Below, piece after piece: positions 55,846 to 63,918 of a stretch of DNA of 64,000 nt. The stretch is from positions 310,001-374,000 of the forward strand of contig NZ_JALDAX010000003.1 of the NCBI RefSeq assembly GCF_022698145.1, written 5' to 3'. Under the pieces are notes generated by a model. That model was not told where the DNA came from and ran no database searches. It was given only the letters and a program-made list of their open reading frames with translations. Position numbers and translations under genes: made by a program. Position 1 is the first letter of the stretch, and the number at the start of each line of letters is the position of its first letter. The DNA comes from Streptomyces spinosisporus. GTDB lineage: Bacteria > Actinomycetota > Actinomycetes > Streptomycetales > Streptomycetaceae.

Positions 55846-56465
55846 TATGCTCCGTCCTGGCCCTGGGGCCCGGTGAGGTCGATCAGTCGGCAGACCGTCT
55901 CTATGTCGATCTTGACCTGGGCGATGGAGGCGCGGCCCGACAGCCAGGTGATCAGGGCCGAGTGCCAGGTGTGCTCGATGACGCGGACGGCGGACAGCTG
56001 CTCGGGGGTGGGGTTCTCCAGGCCCATCGCGTCCAGGATGATCACCGTGGTCTGCCGGGAGACCTGGTCCACCTCCGGCGAGACACTGCGGTCGGCGAAG
56101 GTGAGCGCGCGGACCATCGCGTCCGCCAGATGCGGCTCGCGCTGCAGTGCGCGGAAGGCCCGCATCAGGGTCTCCGCGACCCGCTGGGCCGCCGTGTCGC
56201 CCGTCGGGGGCTTCTTGCGCAGCGTGCCGTGCATGTGCTCCAGCTGGTCTTGCATGGTGGCGACCAGCAGATGGATCTTGGACGGGAAGTACCGGTACAG
56301 CGTGCCCAGCGCCACCTGCGAGGACTCCGCGACCTCACGCATCTGCACCGCGTCGAAACCGCCCCGGCTGGCCAGCTGCGCGCTCGCGTGCAGGATGCGC
56401 CGGCGACGCGCCTCCTGCCGCTCGGTGAGCGGCGGGGAGGCCGGCTGCGAGGCATTCGTTTCCAC
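55845..56465 (-). CDS. kstR: KstR-like TetR-family regulator of sterol catabolism
   Basis: About 206 residues from the GTG at 56465 (GGAGG five bases upstream; ATG at 56492 is an alternative). The helix-turn-helix region RRRRILHASAQLASRGGFDAVQMREVAESSQVALGTLYRYFPSKIHLLVATM is close to what I recall of mycobacterial KstR, and the C-terminal half also follows it (QREPHLADAMVRALTFADRSVSPEVDQV). KstR represses cholesterol-uptake and degradation genes until a sterol-CoA ligand binds. A perfect KstR-type site lies upstream. It is coupled to the Mak_N_cap gene by one shared base. Confidence 0.88.
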   Translation of the reverse strand: METNASQPASPPLTERQEARRRRILHASAQLASRGGFDAVQMREVAESSQVALGTLYRYFPSKIHLLVATMQDQLEHMHGTLRKKPPTGDTAAQRVAETLMRAFRALQREPHLADAMVRALTFADRSVSPEVDQVSRQTTVIILDAMGLENPTPEQLSAVRVIEHTWHSALITWLSGRASIAQVKIDIETVCRLIDLTGPQGQDGA

Positions 56466-56634
56466 CTTGGCCTCCTTGGCTTGCGCAGGCATGGGTCCCG
56501 TTCCGTGACAGTCGGTGAGGGCTGGTGATCGCACCGAGCATGACAGGACCGCCGCCGTGGCGCGAATCACCTGATCCACTGCTCACAGCGCCCCTACCGC
56601 CCGGTAGATTCAGAGCCTCCTGGACGATCAAGTC

Positions 56635-56648
56635 TGAAACTTGTTCTA
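56635..56648. promoter_or_regulatory. KstR-type operator upstream of the kstR-like gene
   Basis: The minus-strand sequence TAGAACAAGTTTCA fits T-n-n-AAC-n-n-GTT-n-n-A exactly. It lies 170 bases upstream of the regulator start and 55 bases upstream of the divergent glycosyltransferase. Confidence 0.75.
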
Positions 56649-56702
56649 GATTAGCGTCCCGGCGTAATCTCGCGGGACAGTGCATGCAGAAGGGGGCCCA
56701 GA

Positions 56703-58121
56703 GTGACCGCTGAGGCCAGTCAGGCAGGGCCCCGGGAGGACCCCGCCGCCGACGGCGAGCGACCGCTCCACATCGCGCTCCTCACCTATAAAGGGAACCC
56801 GTTCTGCGGCGGCCAGGGCGTCTACGTCCGCCACCTCTCGCGTGAACTGGCCCGCCTCGGACACCGCGTCGAGGTCATCGGCTCCCAGCCCTACCCGGTC
56901 CTCGACGAGGGCGCGGACTACGCGCACCGCCTGAGCCTGACCGAACTGCCCAGCCTCGACCTCTACCGCTCACCGGACCCCTTCCGCACCCCCAAGCGCG
57001 AGGAGTACCGCGACTGGGTCGACGCGCTGGAAGTGGCGACGATGTGGACCGGCGGCTTCCCCGAACCGCTCACCTTCTCCCTGCGCGCGCGGCGCCATCT
57101 GCGCGCCCGGCGCGGCGAGTTCGACGTCGTGCACGACAACCAGACCCTGGGCTACGGACTGTTGGGCGACGTCGGCGCCCCGCTCGTCACGACGATCCAT
57201 CACCCCATCACCGTGGACCGCCAGTTGGAGCTGGACGCGGCCGAGGGCTGGCAGCAGCGGCTCTCCAAGCGCCGCTGGTACGCCTTCACCCGCATGCAGA
57301 AGCGCGTCGCGCGCCGCCTGCCCTCCGTGCTCACCGTCTCGGGCACCTCCCGCGCCGAGATCGTCGACCACCTCGGCGTACGGCAGGACCGTATCCACGT
57401 GGTGCACATCGGCGCGGACACGCAGCTGTTCTCGCCCGACCCGTCCGTGCCCGTCGTGCCCGGCCGGATCGTGACCACCTCCAGCGCGGACGTGCCGCTC
57501 AAGGGCCTGGTCTTCCTCGTCGAGGCCCTCGCGAAGGTCCGCACCGAGCACGCCTACGCCCACCTCGTCGTCGTCGGCAAGCGGCCCACCGAGGGGCCCG
57601 TCGCGCAGGCGATCGAGCGCTACGGCCTCGAAGGCGCCGTCGAGTTCGTGAAGGGCATCTCGGACGCCGAACTGGTCGACCTGGTCCGCTCGGCGGAGGT
57701 CGCCTGCGTCCCCTCCCTCTACGAGGGCTTCTCCCTCCCGGCGGCCGAGGCCATGGCCACCGGCACACCGCTCGTCGCGACGACCGGCGGGGCCATCCCG
57801 GAGGTCGCCGGACCCGACGGCGAGACCTGCCTCGCGGTACCGCCCGGCGACCCGGGCGCACTGGCCGCGGCCCTCAACCGCCTGCTGGCCAGCCCCGAAC
57901 TGAGAGTGCGCCTCGGCCGCGCGGGCCGCGAGCGGGTGCTGAAGCACTTCACCTGGGCCCGCGCCGCCGAGGGCACGGTGCGCCACTACCGCACCGCCAT
58001 GGCCGCCTCCGCCGGCAAGCCCCCCGGCCGCTCCGCGGCCCTCCACACCCCCGCGGCCGGCCAGGCGGCAGCCGTAGCAGAACTAGCCGTATCCAACCCC
58101 GAAAGCAGGGCCACGTGCTGA
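56703..58121 (+). CDS. GT4-family glycosyltransferase
   Basis: A 472-residue GT-B retaining glycosyltransferase. The N-terminal domain has ALLTYKGNPFCGGQGVYVRHLSRELARLGHRVEVI; the C-terminal donor domain has VPLKGLVFLVEAL, EFVKGISDAELVDLVRSAEVACVPSLYEGFSLPAAEAMATGTPLVATTGGAIPEV, with the catalytic E-x7-E (EGFSLPAAE). It probably transfers a sugar from a nucleotide donor to a cell-envelope acceptor. Start is GTG at 56703 with AGGGGG upstream. The next gene overlaps its end by seven bases. Confidence 0.92.
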   Translation: MTAEASQAGPREDPAADGERPLHIALLTYKGNPFCGGQGVYVRHLSRELARLGHRVEVIGSQPYPVLDEGADYAHRLSLTELPSLDLYRSPDPFRTPKREEYRDWVDALEVATMWTGGFPEPLTFSLRARRHLRARRGEFDVVHDNQTLGYGLLGDVGAPLVTTIHHPITVDRQLELDAAEGWQQRLSKRRWYAFTRMQKRVARRLPSVLTVSGTSRAEIVDHLGVRQDRIHVVHIGADTQLFSPDPSVPVVPGRIVTTSSADVPLKGLVFLVEALAKVRTEHAYAHLVVVGKRPTEGPVAQAIERYGLEGAVEFVKGISDAELVDLVRSAEVACVPSLYEGFSLPAAEAMATGTPLVATTGGAIPEVAGPDGETCLAVPPGDPGALAAALNRLLASPELRVRLGRAGRERVLKHFTWARAAEGTVRHYRTAMAASAGKPPGRSAALHTPAAGQAAAVAELAVSNPESRATC

Positions 58122-58864
58122 CCGTCGACTTCTCCCGGTTCCCGCTCGCCCCGGGCGACCGCGTCCTGGACCTCGGCTGCGGGGCGGGCCGGCACGCGTT
58201 CGAGTGCTACCGGCGCGGCGCGCAGGTCGTGGCCCTCGACCAGAACGGCGAGGAGATCCGCGAGGTCGCCAAGTGGTTCGCCGCGATGAAGGAGGCCGGC
58301 GAGGCACCCGAGGGCGCGAGCGCCACGGCCATGGAGGGCGACGCCCTCCAACTGCCCTTCCCCGACGAGTCCTTCGACGTCGTCATCATCTCCGAGGTGA
58401 TGGAGCACATCCCGGACGACAAGGGCGTGCTCGCCGAGATGGTCCGGGTCCTCAAGCCCGGCGGGCGGATCGCCATCACCGTCCCGCGCTACGGCCCCGA
58501 GAAGGTCTGCTGGGCGCTGTCGGACGCCTACCACGAGGTCGAGGGCGGTCACATCCGCATCTACAAGGCAGACGAACTCCTCGCCAGGATCCGGGAGGCC
58601 GGCCTCAGGCCCTACGGCACCCACCACGCGCACGCGCTGCACTCGCCGTACTGGTGGCTGAAGTGCGCGTTCGGTGTCGACAACGACCAGGCGCTGCCGG
58701 TGAAGGCGTACCACAAGCTGCTGGTCTGGGACATCATGAAGAAGCCGCTGGCGACCCGGGTCGCCGAGCAGGCGCTGAACCCGCTGATCGGCAAGAGCTT
58801 CGTGGCCTACGCGACCAAGCCGCACCTGCCGAAGCTCGCCGAGGCCGGGGCGGACGCCCGGTGA
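58115..58864 (+). CDS. Class I SAM-dependent methyltransferase
   Basis: A 249-residue methyltransferase (Methyltransf_11 type). SAM motif VLDLGCGAGRHAFECYRRGAQVVALDQN (about residues 17-44), then FPDESFDVVIISEVMEHIPDDKGVLAEMVRVLKPGGRIAITVPRY. It should methylate a product of the cassette. GTG at 58115 overlaps the glycosyltransferase end; its stop overlaps the next GTG (GTGA). These tight overlaps indicate one operon with coupled translation. Confidence 0.92.
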   Translation: MLTVDFSRFPLAPGDRVLDLGCGAGRHAFECYRRGAQVVALDQNGEEIREVAKWFAAMKEAGEAPEGASATAMEGDALQLPFPDESFDVVIISEVMEHIPDDKGVLAEMVRVLKPGGRIAITVPRYGPEKVCWALSDAYHEVEGGHIRIYKADELLARIREAGLRPYGTHHAHALHSPYWWLKCAFGVDNDQALPVKAYHKLLVWDIMKKPLATRVAEQALNPLIGKSFVAYATKPHLPKLAEAGADAR

Positions 58865-59928
58865 CCACTCCCCGGACAGAACACCTCGTCCTGCCCGGGG
58901 TTCTCACCGCCGAGCAGGCCGCCGCGACCGTACGGGGCGTCCTCGCCGTGCAGCGGGAGGACGGGGCGATCCCGTGGTTCCGCGGCCACCACCTGGACCC
59001 CTGGGACCACACCGAGGCCGCGATGGCGCTGGACGCCGCCGGGGAGCACGAGGCGGCCGAGCGGGCCTACGCATGGCTCGCACGCCACCAGAACGAGGAC
59101 GGCTCCTGGTACGCGGCCTACGCCGACGGGGACTTCGCGGACGTCACCGACCGCGGCCGGGAGACGAACTTCGTCGCCTACATCGCGGTCGGCGTGTGGC
59201 ACCACTACCTGTCGACCGGCGACGACCTGTTCCTGGACCGCATGTGGCCGTCGGTGTACGCGGCGATCGAGTACGTGCTCAGGCTCCAGCAGCCCGGCGG
59301 GGAGATCGGCTGGAAGGGCGAGGACGACGGCACCTTCACCACCGACGCCCTGCTGACCGGCTCCTCCTCCGTCCACCACGCGCTGCGCTGCGCGCTCGCC
59401 GTCGCCGAGCAGCGCGAAGAGCCGCAGCCCGACTGGGAGTTGGCCCTCGGCGCCCTGCGGCACGCGATCCGGCGGCACCCCGAGCGGTTCCTCGACAAGG
59501 ACCGCTACTCGATGGACTGGTACTACCCGGTGCTGGGCGGCGCGCTCACCGACACCGAGGCCAAGTCCCGTATCCAGGAAGGCTGGGACCGCTTCGTCGT
59601 GCCCGGCCTCGGGGTGCGCTGTGTCGTCCCGAACCCCTGGGTCACGGGCGGGGAGTCGGCCGAACTCGCCCTCACGCTCTGGGCGATGGGCGAGTCCGAC
59701 CGCGCGCTGGACATCCTCAAGGCGATCCAGCACCTGCGCGACGCGGAGAGCGGCCTGTACTGGACGGGTTACGTCTTCGAGGACGAGGCCGTCTGGCCCC
59801 GGGAACTGACCACCTGGACGGCGGGCTCCCTCCTCCTCGCGGTGGCCGCCCTGGGCGGCCACGAGGCGACATGCACGGTGTTCGGCGGAGAGAGCCTGCC
59901 GCGAGGACTCGACCCCGACTGCTGCTGA
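58861..59928 (+). CDS. Prenyltransferase/terpenoid-cyclase-fold (alpha/alpha-toroid) protein
   Basis: A 355-residue helical-repeat protein. AEQAAATVRGVLAVQREDGAIPWFRGHHLDPWDHTEAAMALDAAGEHEAAERAYAWLARHQNEDGSWY is the typical toroid repeat. Further repeats follow to WTAGSLLLAVAALGG. No cyclase DxDD or glucoamylase Glu pair is plain, so whether it is an enzyme is open. It sits third in a glycosyltransferase-methyltransferase-toroid cassette, a layout I recall in other Streptomyces. The first codon GTG overlaps the methyltransferase stop by four bases. The C-terminus ends with two Cys. Confidence 0.8.
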   Translation: MTTPRTEHLVLPGVLTAEQAAATVRGVLAVQREDGAIPWFRGHHLDPWDHTEAAMALDAAGEHEAAERAYAWLARHQNEDGSWYAAYADGDFADVTDRGRETNFVAYIAVGVWHHYLSTGDDLFLDRMWPSVYAAIEYVLRLQQPGGEIGWKGEDDGTFTTDALLTGSSSVHHALRCALAVAEQREEPQPDWELALGALRHAIRRHPERFLDKDRYSMDWYYPVLGGALTDTEAKSRIQEGWDRFVVPGLGVRCVVPNPWVTGGESAELALTLWAMGESDRALDILKAIQHLRDAESGLYWTGYVFEDEAVWPRELTTWTAGSLLLAVAALGGHEATCTVFGGESLPRGLDPDCC

Positions 59929-59961
59929 GCCCTCGGCCCGCAGCGGTCGGGGGCTTGAGCC

Positions 59962-60255
59962 TCAGTGGCGGTGGACGCGGTTGGCGATGGCGTGGCCGAC
60001 GAAGAGGTAGACCACGGCGGCGAGGCCGTAACCGGCGACCACGCGTGCCCATGCCTCGTCGAACGTGAACAGGTCGTGCGACCAACCCGCCAGCCACAGG
60101 GCCGCGTTGTGGATGAACTGCACGAAGTCGTTCGCGCGGTTCGCGTCCAGCAGGTACATCAGGATCCACAGGCCCAGGATGAGGGCCATGACGTCGGCGA
60201 CGATCGCGATGACCGTTCCGGCCTGGTTGGCACCGTTGCGATATCGGGGGGACAT
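59962..60255 (-). CDS. Small membrane protein, two helices
   Basis: A 97-residue protein with hydrophobic helices at about residues 14-36 (VIAIVADVMALILGLWILMYLL) and 70-88 (VVAGYGLAAVVYLFVGHAI). The first part and the C-terminal HRVHRH tail are charged. No family is recognised; it is the kind of small membrane protein common in Streptomyces. Converges on the toroid gene. Confidence 0.65.
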   Translation of the reverse strand: MSPRYRNGANQAGTVIAIVADVMALILGLWILMYLLDANRANDFVQFIHNAALWLAGWSHDLFTFDEAWARVVAGYGLAAVVYLFVGHAIANRVHRH

Positions 60256-60307
60256 GCCTGACGGGTTGCCGCCGAAACGCCGGTAAAACCTCGGTGCCCC
60301 GCGGCCC

Positions 60308-61318
60308 CTACGCGTTGAGCTCCGCCAGCACCCGCAGCGACCGCCGGTCCGGGGACAGCGCGAGCAGATCCGTCACCGGCCCCTTGCGCCACAACTCCAG
60401 CCGCTCCGCGATCCGTTCACGCGGCCCGACCAGGGAGATCTCGTCGGCGAAGGCATCCGGGACGGCGAGCACCGCCTCCTCGCGCCGGCCTTCCAGGAAC
60501 AGCTGCTGGATGCGCCGCGCCTCCTCCTCGTACCCCATGCGCGCCATCAGGTCGGCGTGGAAGTTGCGGGACGCGTGGCCCATGCCGCCGATGTAGAAGC
60601 CGAGCATGGTCTTGACCGGCAGCAGCCCCTCCGCCAGGTCGTCGCAGACCTGGACGCGGGCCATCGGGGCGACGAGAAAGCCGGGCGGGAGCTGCTCGAG
60701 TGCCGGTCCGTACACGTCCGGACGGGTCGGCGACCAGTACAGCGGCAGCCAGCCGTCCGCGATCCGCGTCGTCTGCGCGACGTTCTTCGGCCCCTCCGCA
60801 CCGAGCAGCACGGGCAGATCGGGACGCAGCGGATGCGTGATGGACTTCAGCGCCTTCCCGAGCCCCGTCCCGTCCTCACCGCGATACGGATGCGAGTGGA
60901 ACCGCCCCTCCGCCACGACCGGCCCCTGCCGCCGCAGCACCTGCCGTACGACGTCGACGTACTCCCGCGTCGCGGTCAGCGGCGACCTGGGGAACGGCCG
61001 CCCGTACCACCCCTCCACCACCTGTGGCCCCGACAGCCCGAGGCCGAGCATCATGCGTCCGCCGGAGAGATGGTCGAGGGTGAGCGCATGCATCGCGGTC
61101 GTGGTCGGCGAGCGGGCCGCCATCTGCGCAACAGCCGTTCCCAGCTTGATCGTCGACGTCTGCGCCGCGATCCAGGTCAGGGGCGTGAAGGCGTCCGACC
61201 CCCATGACTCCGCGGTCCACACCGAGTCGTACCCGAGCCGCTCGGCCTCCTGCGCGAGCGGTACGTGGTCCGCGGAGGGGCCGCGGCCCCAGTAGCCGAG
61301 GGCGAGACCGAGTCGCAT
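60308..61318 (-). CDS. LLM-class F420-dependent oxidoreductase
   Basis: A 336-residue luciferase-like TIM barrel of the F420-dependent class. MRLGLALGYWGRG...VPLAQEAERLGYDSVWTAESWGSDAFTPLTWIAAQTSTIKLGTAVAQMAARSPTTTAMHALTLDHLSGGRMMLGLGLSGPQVVEGWYG is the classic N-terminal half. It should transfer hydride from F420H2 to a small substrate. ATG at 61318 has AGGAGG upstream. A palindrome overlaps the ribosome site. Confidence 0.92.
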   Translation of the reverse strand: MRLGLALGYWGRGPSADHVPLAQEAERLGYDSVWTAESWGSDAFTPLTWIAAQTSTIKLGTAVAQMAARSPTTTAMHALTLDHLSGGRMMLGLGLSGPQVVEGWYGRPFPRSPLTATREYVDVVRQVLRRQGPVVAEGRFHSHPYRGEDGTGLGKALKSITHPLRPDLPVLLGAEGPKNVAQTTRIADGWLPLYWSPTRPDVYGPALEQLPPGFLVAPMARVQVCDDLAEGLLPVKTMLGFYIGGMGHASRNFHADLMARMGYEEEARRIQQLFLEGRREEAVLAVPDAFADEISLVGPRERIAERLELWRKGPVTDLLALSPDRRSLRVLAELNA

Positions 61319-61327
61319 CGACGCCTC

Positions 61328-61342
61328 CTGACGGTTCGTCAG
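61328..61342. promoter_or_regulatory. Palindromic operator at the LLM oxidoreductase start
   Basis: CTGACGGTTCGTCAG has perfect six-base arms around a three-base spacer and overlaps the AGGAGG ribosome site (minus strand). The TGACG-x3-CGTCA form is typical of TetR or FadR-like operators near fatty-acid and F420 genes. Confidence 0.6.
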
Positions 61343-61425
61343 TTACCTGGCTGTGAGCTGCGACTGTACGGCAACGGCCCCCCGCCCGGAAGGGCGAGGG
61401 GCCGTGCGAGGTCGTGCGCGCGGAC

Positions 61426-62298
61426 TCAGCCGCGCTGGATACCGGACGTGTCCTGCAGAACGCCACGACGGCCGTCCTGCGTCTGCGCGACCAGACCCGG
61501 ACCGCGCTGCTCCACGGCCAGGTACCAGGTGCCGGGCGCCAGTTCGGCGATCGGCGTCGGCGAACCGTCCTCCGCGAACAGCGGCCGCGGCACGGGCACC
61601 GCGAACCAGAACGGCGAGAAGTCCCCGCCGGCCGCCGGCGGCTGAGGCTGCCCCGGCTGCGGCGCACCCGCCTGCGGCTGCCCGCCGTAGGGCTGCCCGG
61701 GCTGCGGCTGGCCCCCGTACTGCGGCTGCTGCGCACCCGGGTAGCCGTAACCACCGGGAGGCTGGGCGCCGTAGGGCTGGGGGGCGGCGGGCTTGGGGGC
61801 GGGGAGCAGGGGCGCGCGGAGCGCGGGGACGAGAGCGGTGGCGACGGCGGCCGCGGCCATGACCAGGGTCGCGATGAGCGCGAGGATCAGGCCGGTGCCG
61901 GCGCTGACGCCGTTGTCCGAACCGGAGCCGACGTTGTCCGTGCCGCCGAGCGGGTCGAAGATGTTCCCGAGCGCGGACCAGGCGGCGAAGACCGTGAACG
62001 CCGCGCCGAACTGGCCGAGGTCGAGACCGGCCACCTTCGGGACCTGCGGCAGGCCGTGGGACACGACGACGAGCGCGGCGCCGATGATGCCCGCGAGGAC
62101 GACGCCCATCAAGACCGGACCGCTTTCCCAGGAGTTGGGGAGCTCGGCGCTGTCAGGGGCCCCATCGACGGAGTAGATGTCGAGGAACGACGCGATGAAC
62201 AGCAACACCGCTGCTCCGATCACCACGCCGTCGCCTCGAGTGAGGGAGCGGATATTCACTTCAGGTCCTTCGTAGGTCGTCTCGTCGTCGGTAGACAC
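61426..62298 (-). CDS. DUF5336-like membrane protein with Pro/Gln/Gly-rich tail
   Basis: A 290-residue protein. Four hydrophobic helices lie in residues about 23-160 (GVVIGAAVLLFIASFLDIYSV, GPVLMGVVLAGIIGAALVVV, FGAAFTVFAAWSAL, GLILALIATLVMAAAAVATALV). A low-complexity PYGGQPQ/PGQPQ linker (about 172-225) leads to a small C-terminal domain (about 228-290, FSPFWFAVPVPRPLFAEDG...PGTWYLAVEQRGPGLVAQTQDGRRGVL). The architecture recalls the mycobacterial 34-kDa antigen family. GTG start at 62298. Function unknown. Confidence 0.75.
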   Translation of the reverse strand: MSTDDETTYEGPEVNIRSLTRGDGVVIGAAVLLFIASFLDIYSVDGAPDSAELPNSWESGPVLMGVVLAGIIGAALVVVSHGLPQVPKVAGLDLGQFGAAFTVFAAWSALGNIFDPLGGTDNVGSGSDNGVSAGTGLILALIATLVMAAAAVATALVPALRAPLLPAPKPAAPQPYGAQPPGGYGYPGAQQPQYGGQPQPGQPYGGQPQAGAPQPGQPQPPAAGGDFSPFWFAVPVPRPLFAEDGSPTPIAELAPGTWYLAVEQRGPGLVAQTQDGRRGVLQDTSGIQRG

Positions 62299-62342
62299 TA
62301 TCGTCCCCCCGACCAGGGTGTCTGCCGGGATCCGCCCGCCTT

Positions 62343-63329
62343 TTACGAAGCGTGCAGGAAACTCACGATTCCATCAGAGATCCCTTGCGCGGCCTTCTGT
62401 CGCCAGGTGCTGCTGGTGAGCAGTGCCGCATCCTTGCTATCGCGCATGTTGCCGCACTCGATGAAGACCTTGGGAACCGTTGACAGATTGAGACCGCCCA
62501 GGTCCTTACGTGTGACGATGCCGGAGCCGTCGCCGATGTAGTTGGCCGGCGCACTGCCCGTCGCGCGCACGAACTTGCCCGCGATGTAGTTGCCGAGATC
62601 GGCGGACGGGCCGACGATCTTGCTGGTGTCCGCGCCGCCCGCGTCGACGAACCCCGGAAGGATGACGTGGAAACCGCGGTTGCCGACGGCGGAGCCGTCC
62701 GCGTGGATGGAGATCGCGGCGTCGGCGTGGGCCTTGTTGCCGATCTCGGCGCGCCCGTCCACGCAAGGACCCCAGGCCGGGGAGCCGTTGTCGTGGGTCA
62801 GCTTCACCGTGGCGCCCTGCTTCTCCAGCAGCGCCTTCAGCCGGTGGGAGACGTCCAGCGTGAACTGGGCCTCCGGGTAACCCGCGTTGGTGGACGTGCC
62901 CGTGGTGTCGCACTCCTTGCGGTTGGTGCCGATGTCCACCTGGCGGTTGATCTCGGCCGTGTGCCGGAAGTTGCCCGGATTGTGGCCCGGGTCGATGACG
63001 ACGACCTTGCCCTTGAGGGAGCCGGAGGCGGCGGGGGCCGAGGAGGTGGGGGAGGTGAGCGTGGCCGAGGGGCTCGGATGCTTGTCGTCGGTGGCGGTGG
63101 AGCCGGCGGCGCTGGGCCCCGTCGACCCGGACGCCGACGTGGCCGAGGTCTGCACGGTCGCCTTGTCCGCGCCGTCCCCACCTCCCGTCCCGCCGACCGC
63201 TTCGTACACGAGCCATCCGAGCAGCGCGCCCGGCACGAGCGCGGCGACCGCGACGGTCAGGGGGCGGAAGCGGGGGCGGCGGGGCTGGGGAGGATCGAAG
63301 TCCGGGCCTACGTACGACACGCCTGCCAC
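62343..63329 (-). CDS. N-acetylmuramoyl-L-alanine amidase (Amidase_3), membrane-anchored
   Basis: A 328-residue cell-wall hydrolase. One membrane helix at about 25-46 (VAVAALVPGALLGWLVYEAVG) anchors it, then a Ser/Thr/Ala linker (about 50-105). The Amidase_3 domain (about 106-326) has Zn ligands in VVVIDPGHNPGN (His), Glu in PEAQFTLDVS, His in DAAISIHADG, and catalytic Glu in KVFIECGNMRD. It cleaves the lactyl-peptide bond of peptidoglycan. It lies 45 bases upstream of the DUF5336-like gene on the same strand. Confidence 0.93.
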   Translation of the reverse strand: MAGVSYVGPDFDPPQPRRPRFRPLTVAVAALVPGALLGWLVYEAVGGTGGGDGADKATVQTSATSASGSTGPSAAGSTATDDKHPSPSATLTSPTSSAPAASGSLKGKVVVIDPGHNPGNFRHTAEINRQVDIGTNRKECDTTGTSTNAGYPEAQFTLDVSHRLKALLEKQGATVKLTHDNGSPAWGPCVDGRAEIGNKAHADAAISIHADGSAVGNRGFHVILPGFVDAGGADTSKIVGPSADLGNYIAGKFVRATGSAPANYIGDGSGIVTRKDLGGLNLSTVPKVFIECGNMRDSKDAALLTSSTWRQKAAQGISDGIVSFLHAS

Positions 63330-63378
63330 CCTAGCGGCCGTTCAGGGAGCGCGTGGCAGTCCCACGCAGTTGCGGCGC

Positions 63379-63416
63379 CTATCGAATTTCGATAGATTCC
63401 CATCGCGAATCGATGG
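63379..63416. promoter_or_regulatory. Two palindromes upstream of the DUF2975 gene
   Basis: CTATCGAATTTCGATAG (63379-63395) is a perfect 17-bp palindrome around one base. CCATCG/CGATGG arms at 63400-63416 form a related second site (both contain ATCG..CGAT). They end about ten bases before the start codon at 63427, so a bound repressor would block initiation. The downstream XRE-type regulator is the likely ligand. Confidence 0.7.
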
Positions 63417-63426
63417 AAGGTGGCTC

Positions 63427-63918
63427 ATGGGACAGCTGGCAGTGCGTGCATTGCGCGCCGTGCTCGGTGTGGTGCTGGTCGGCACCGTGCTCATTCAGGC
63501 AGGAATGGTCTGGGTTCTGGTCAGCGGGAACGACCCGGAGGACGGGAAACTCCCGCTGACCGCGATGCGCGTGATCACGATCCTGGGCATGGTGTCGGTC
63601 CAGGTCGCCGTGGTCTGCGTATGGCGGCTGGTGGCGATGGTGCGCCGCGGAACGGTGTTCACCCATGCCGCCTTCCGGTACGTGGACGGGGTGATCGGCG
63701 CGATCGTGGCGGCCGCCCTGGTGTGGTTCGCGGTCACGGGCGTCAACGCGCCCGGTCAGCGTGAGGACCCCGGCGTCACCGTCATCATGGCCGGGATCGG
63801 CGTGGCCATCCTGGGCGTCGCCCTGATCGTGCTCGTGCTGAGGATGCTGCTCGCCCAGGCCGTCGCCCGCGACGTCGAGGCGACGCGGATGCAGGCCGAG
63901 CTGGACGAGGTGATCTGA
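63427..63918 (+). CDS. DUF2975 membrane protein
   Basis: A 163-residue protein with four predicted helices (about 5-25, 45-65, 86-106 and 118-140), typical of DUF2975, and a C-terminal cytosolic tail DVEATRMQAELDEVI. The MVRRGTVFTHAAFRYVDGVIGA loop is conserved. These proteins are almost always paired with a small YozG-like regulator, and its A-TG start overlaps the stop here (TGATG). Function unknown. Confidence 0.9.
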   Translation: MGQLAVRALRAVLGVVLVGTVLIQAGMVWVLVSGNDPEDGKLPLTAMRVITILGMVSVQVAVVCVWRLVAMVRRGTVFTHAAFRYVDGVIGAIVAAALVWFAVTGVNAPGQREDPGVTVIMAGIGVAILGVALIVLVLRMLLAQAVARDVEATRMQAELDEVI

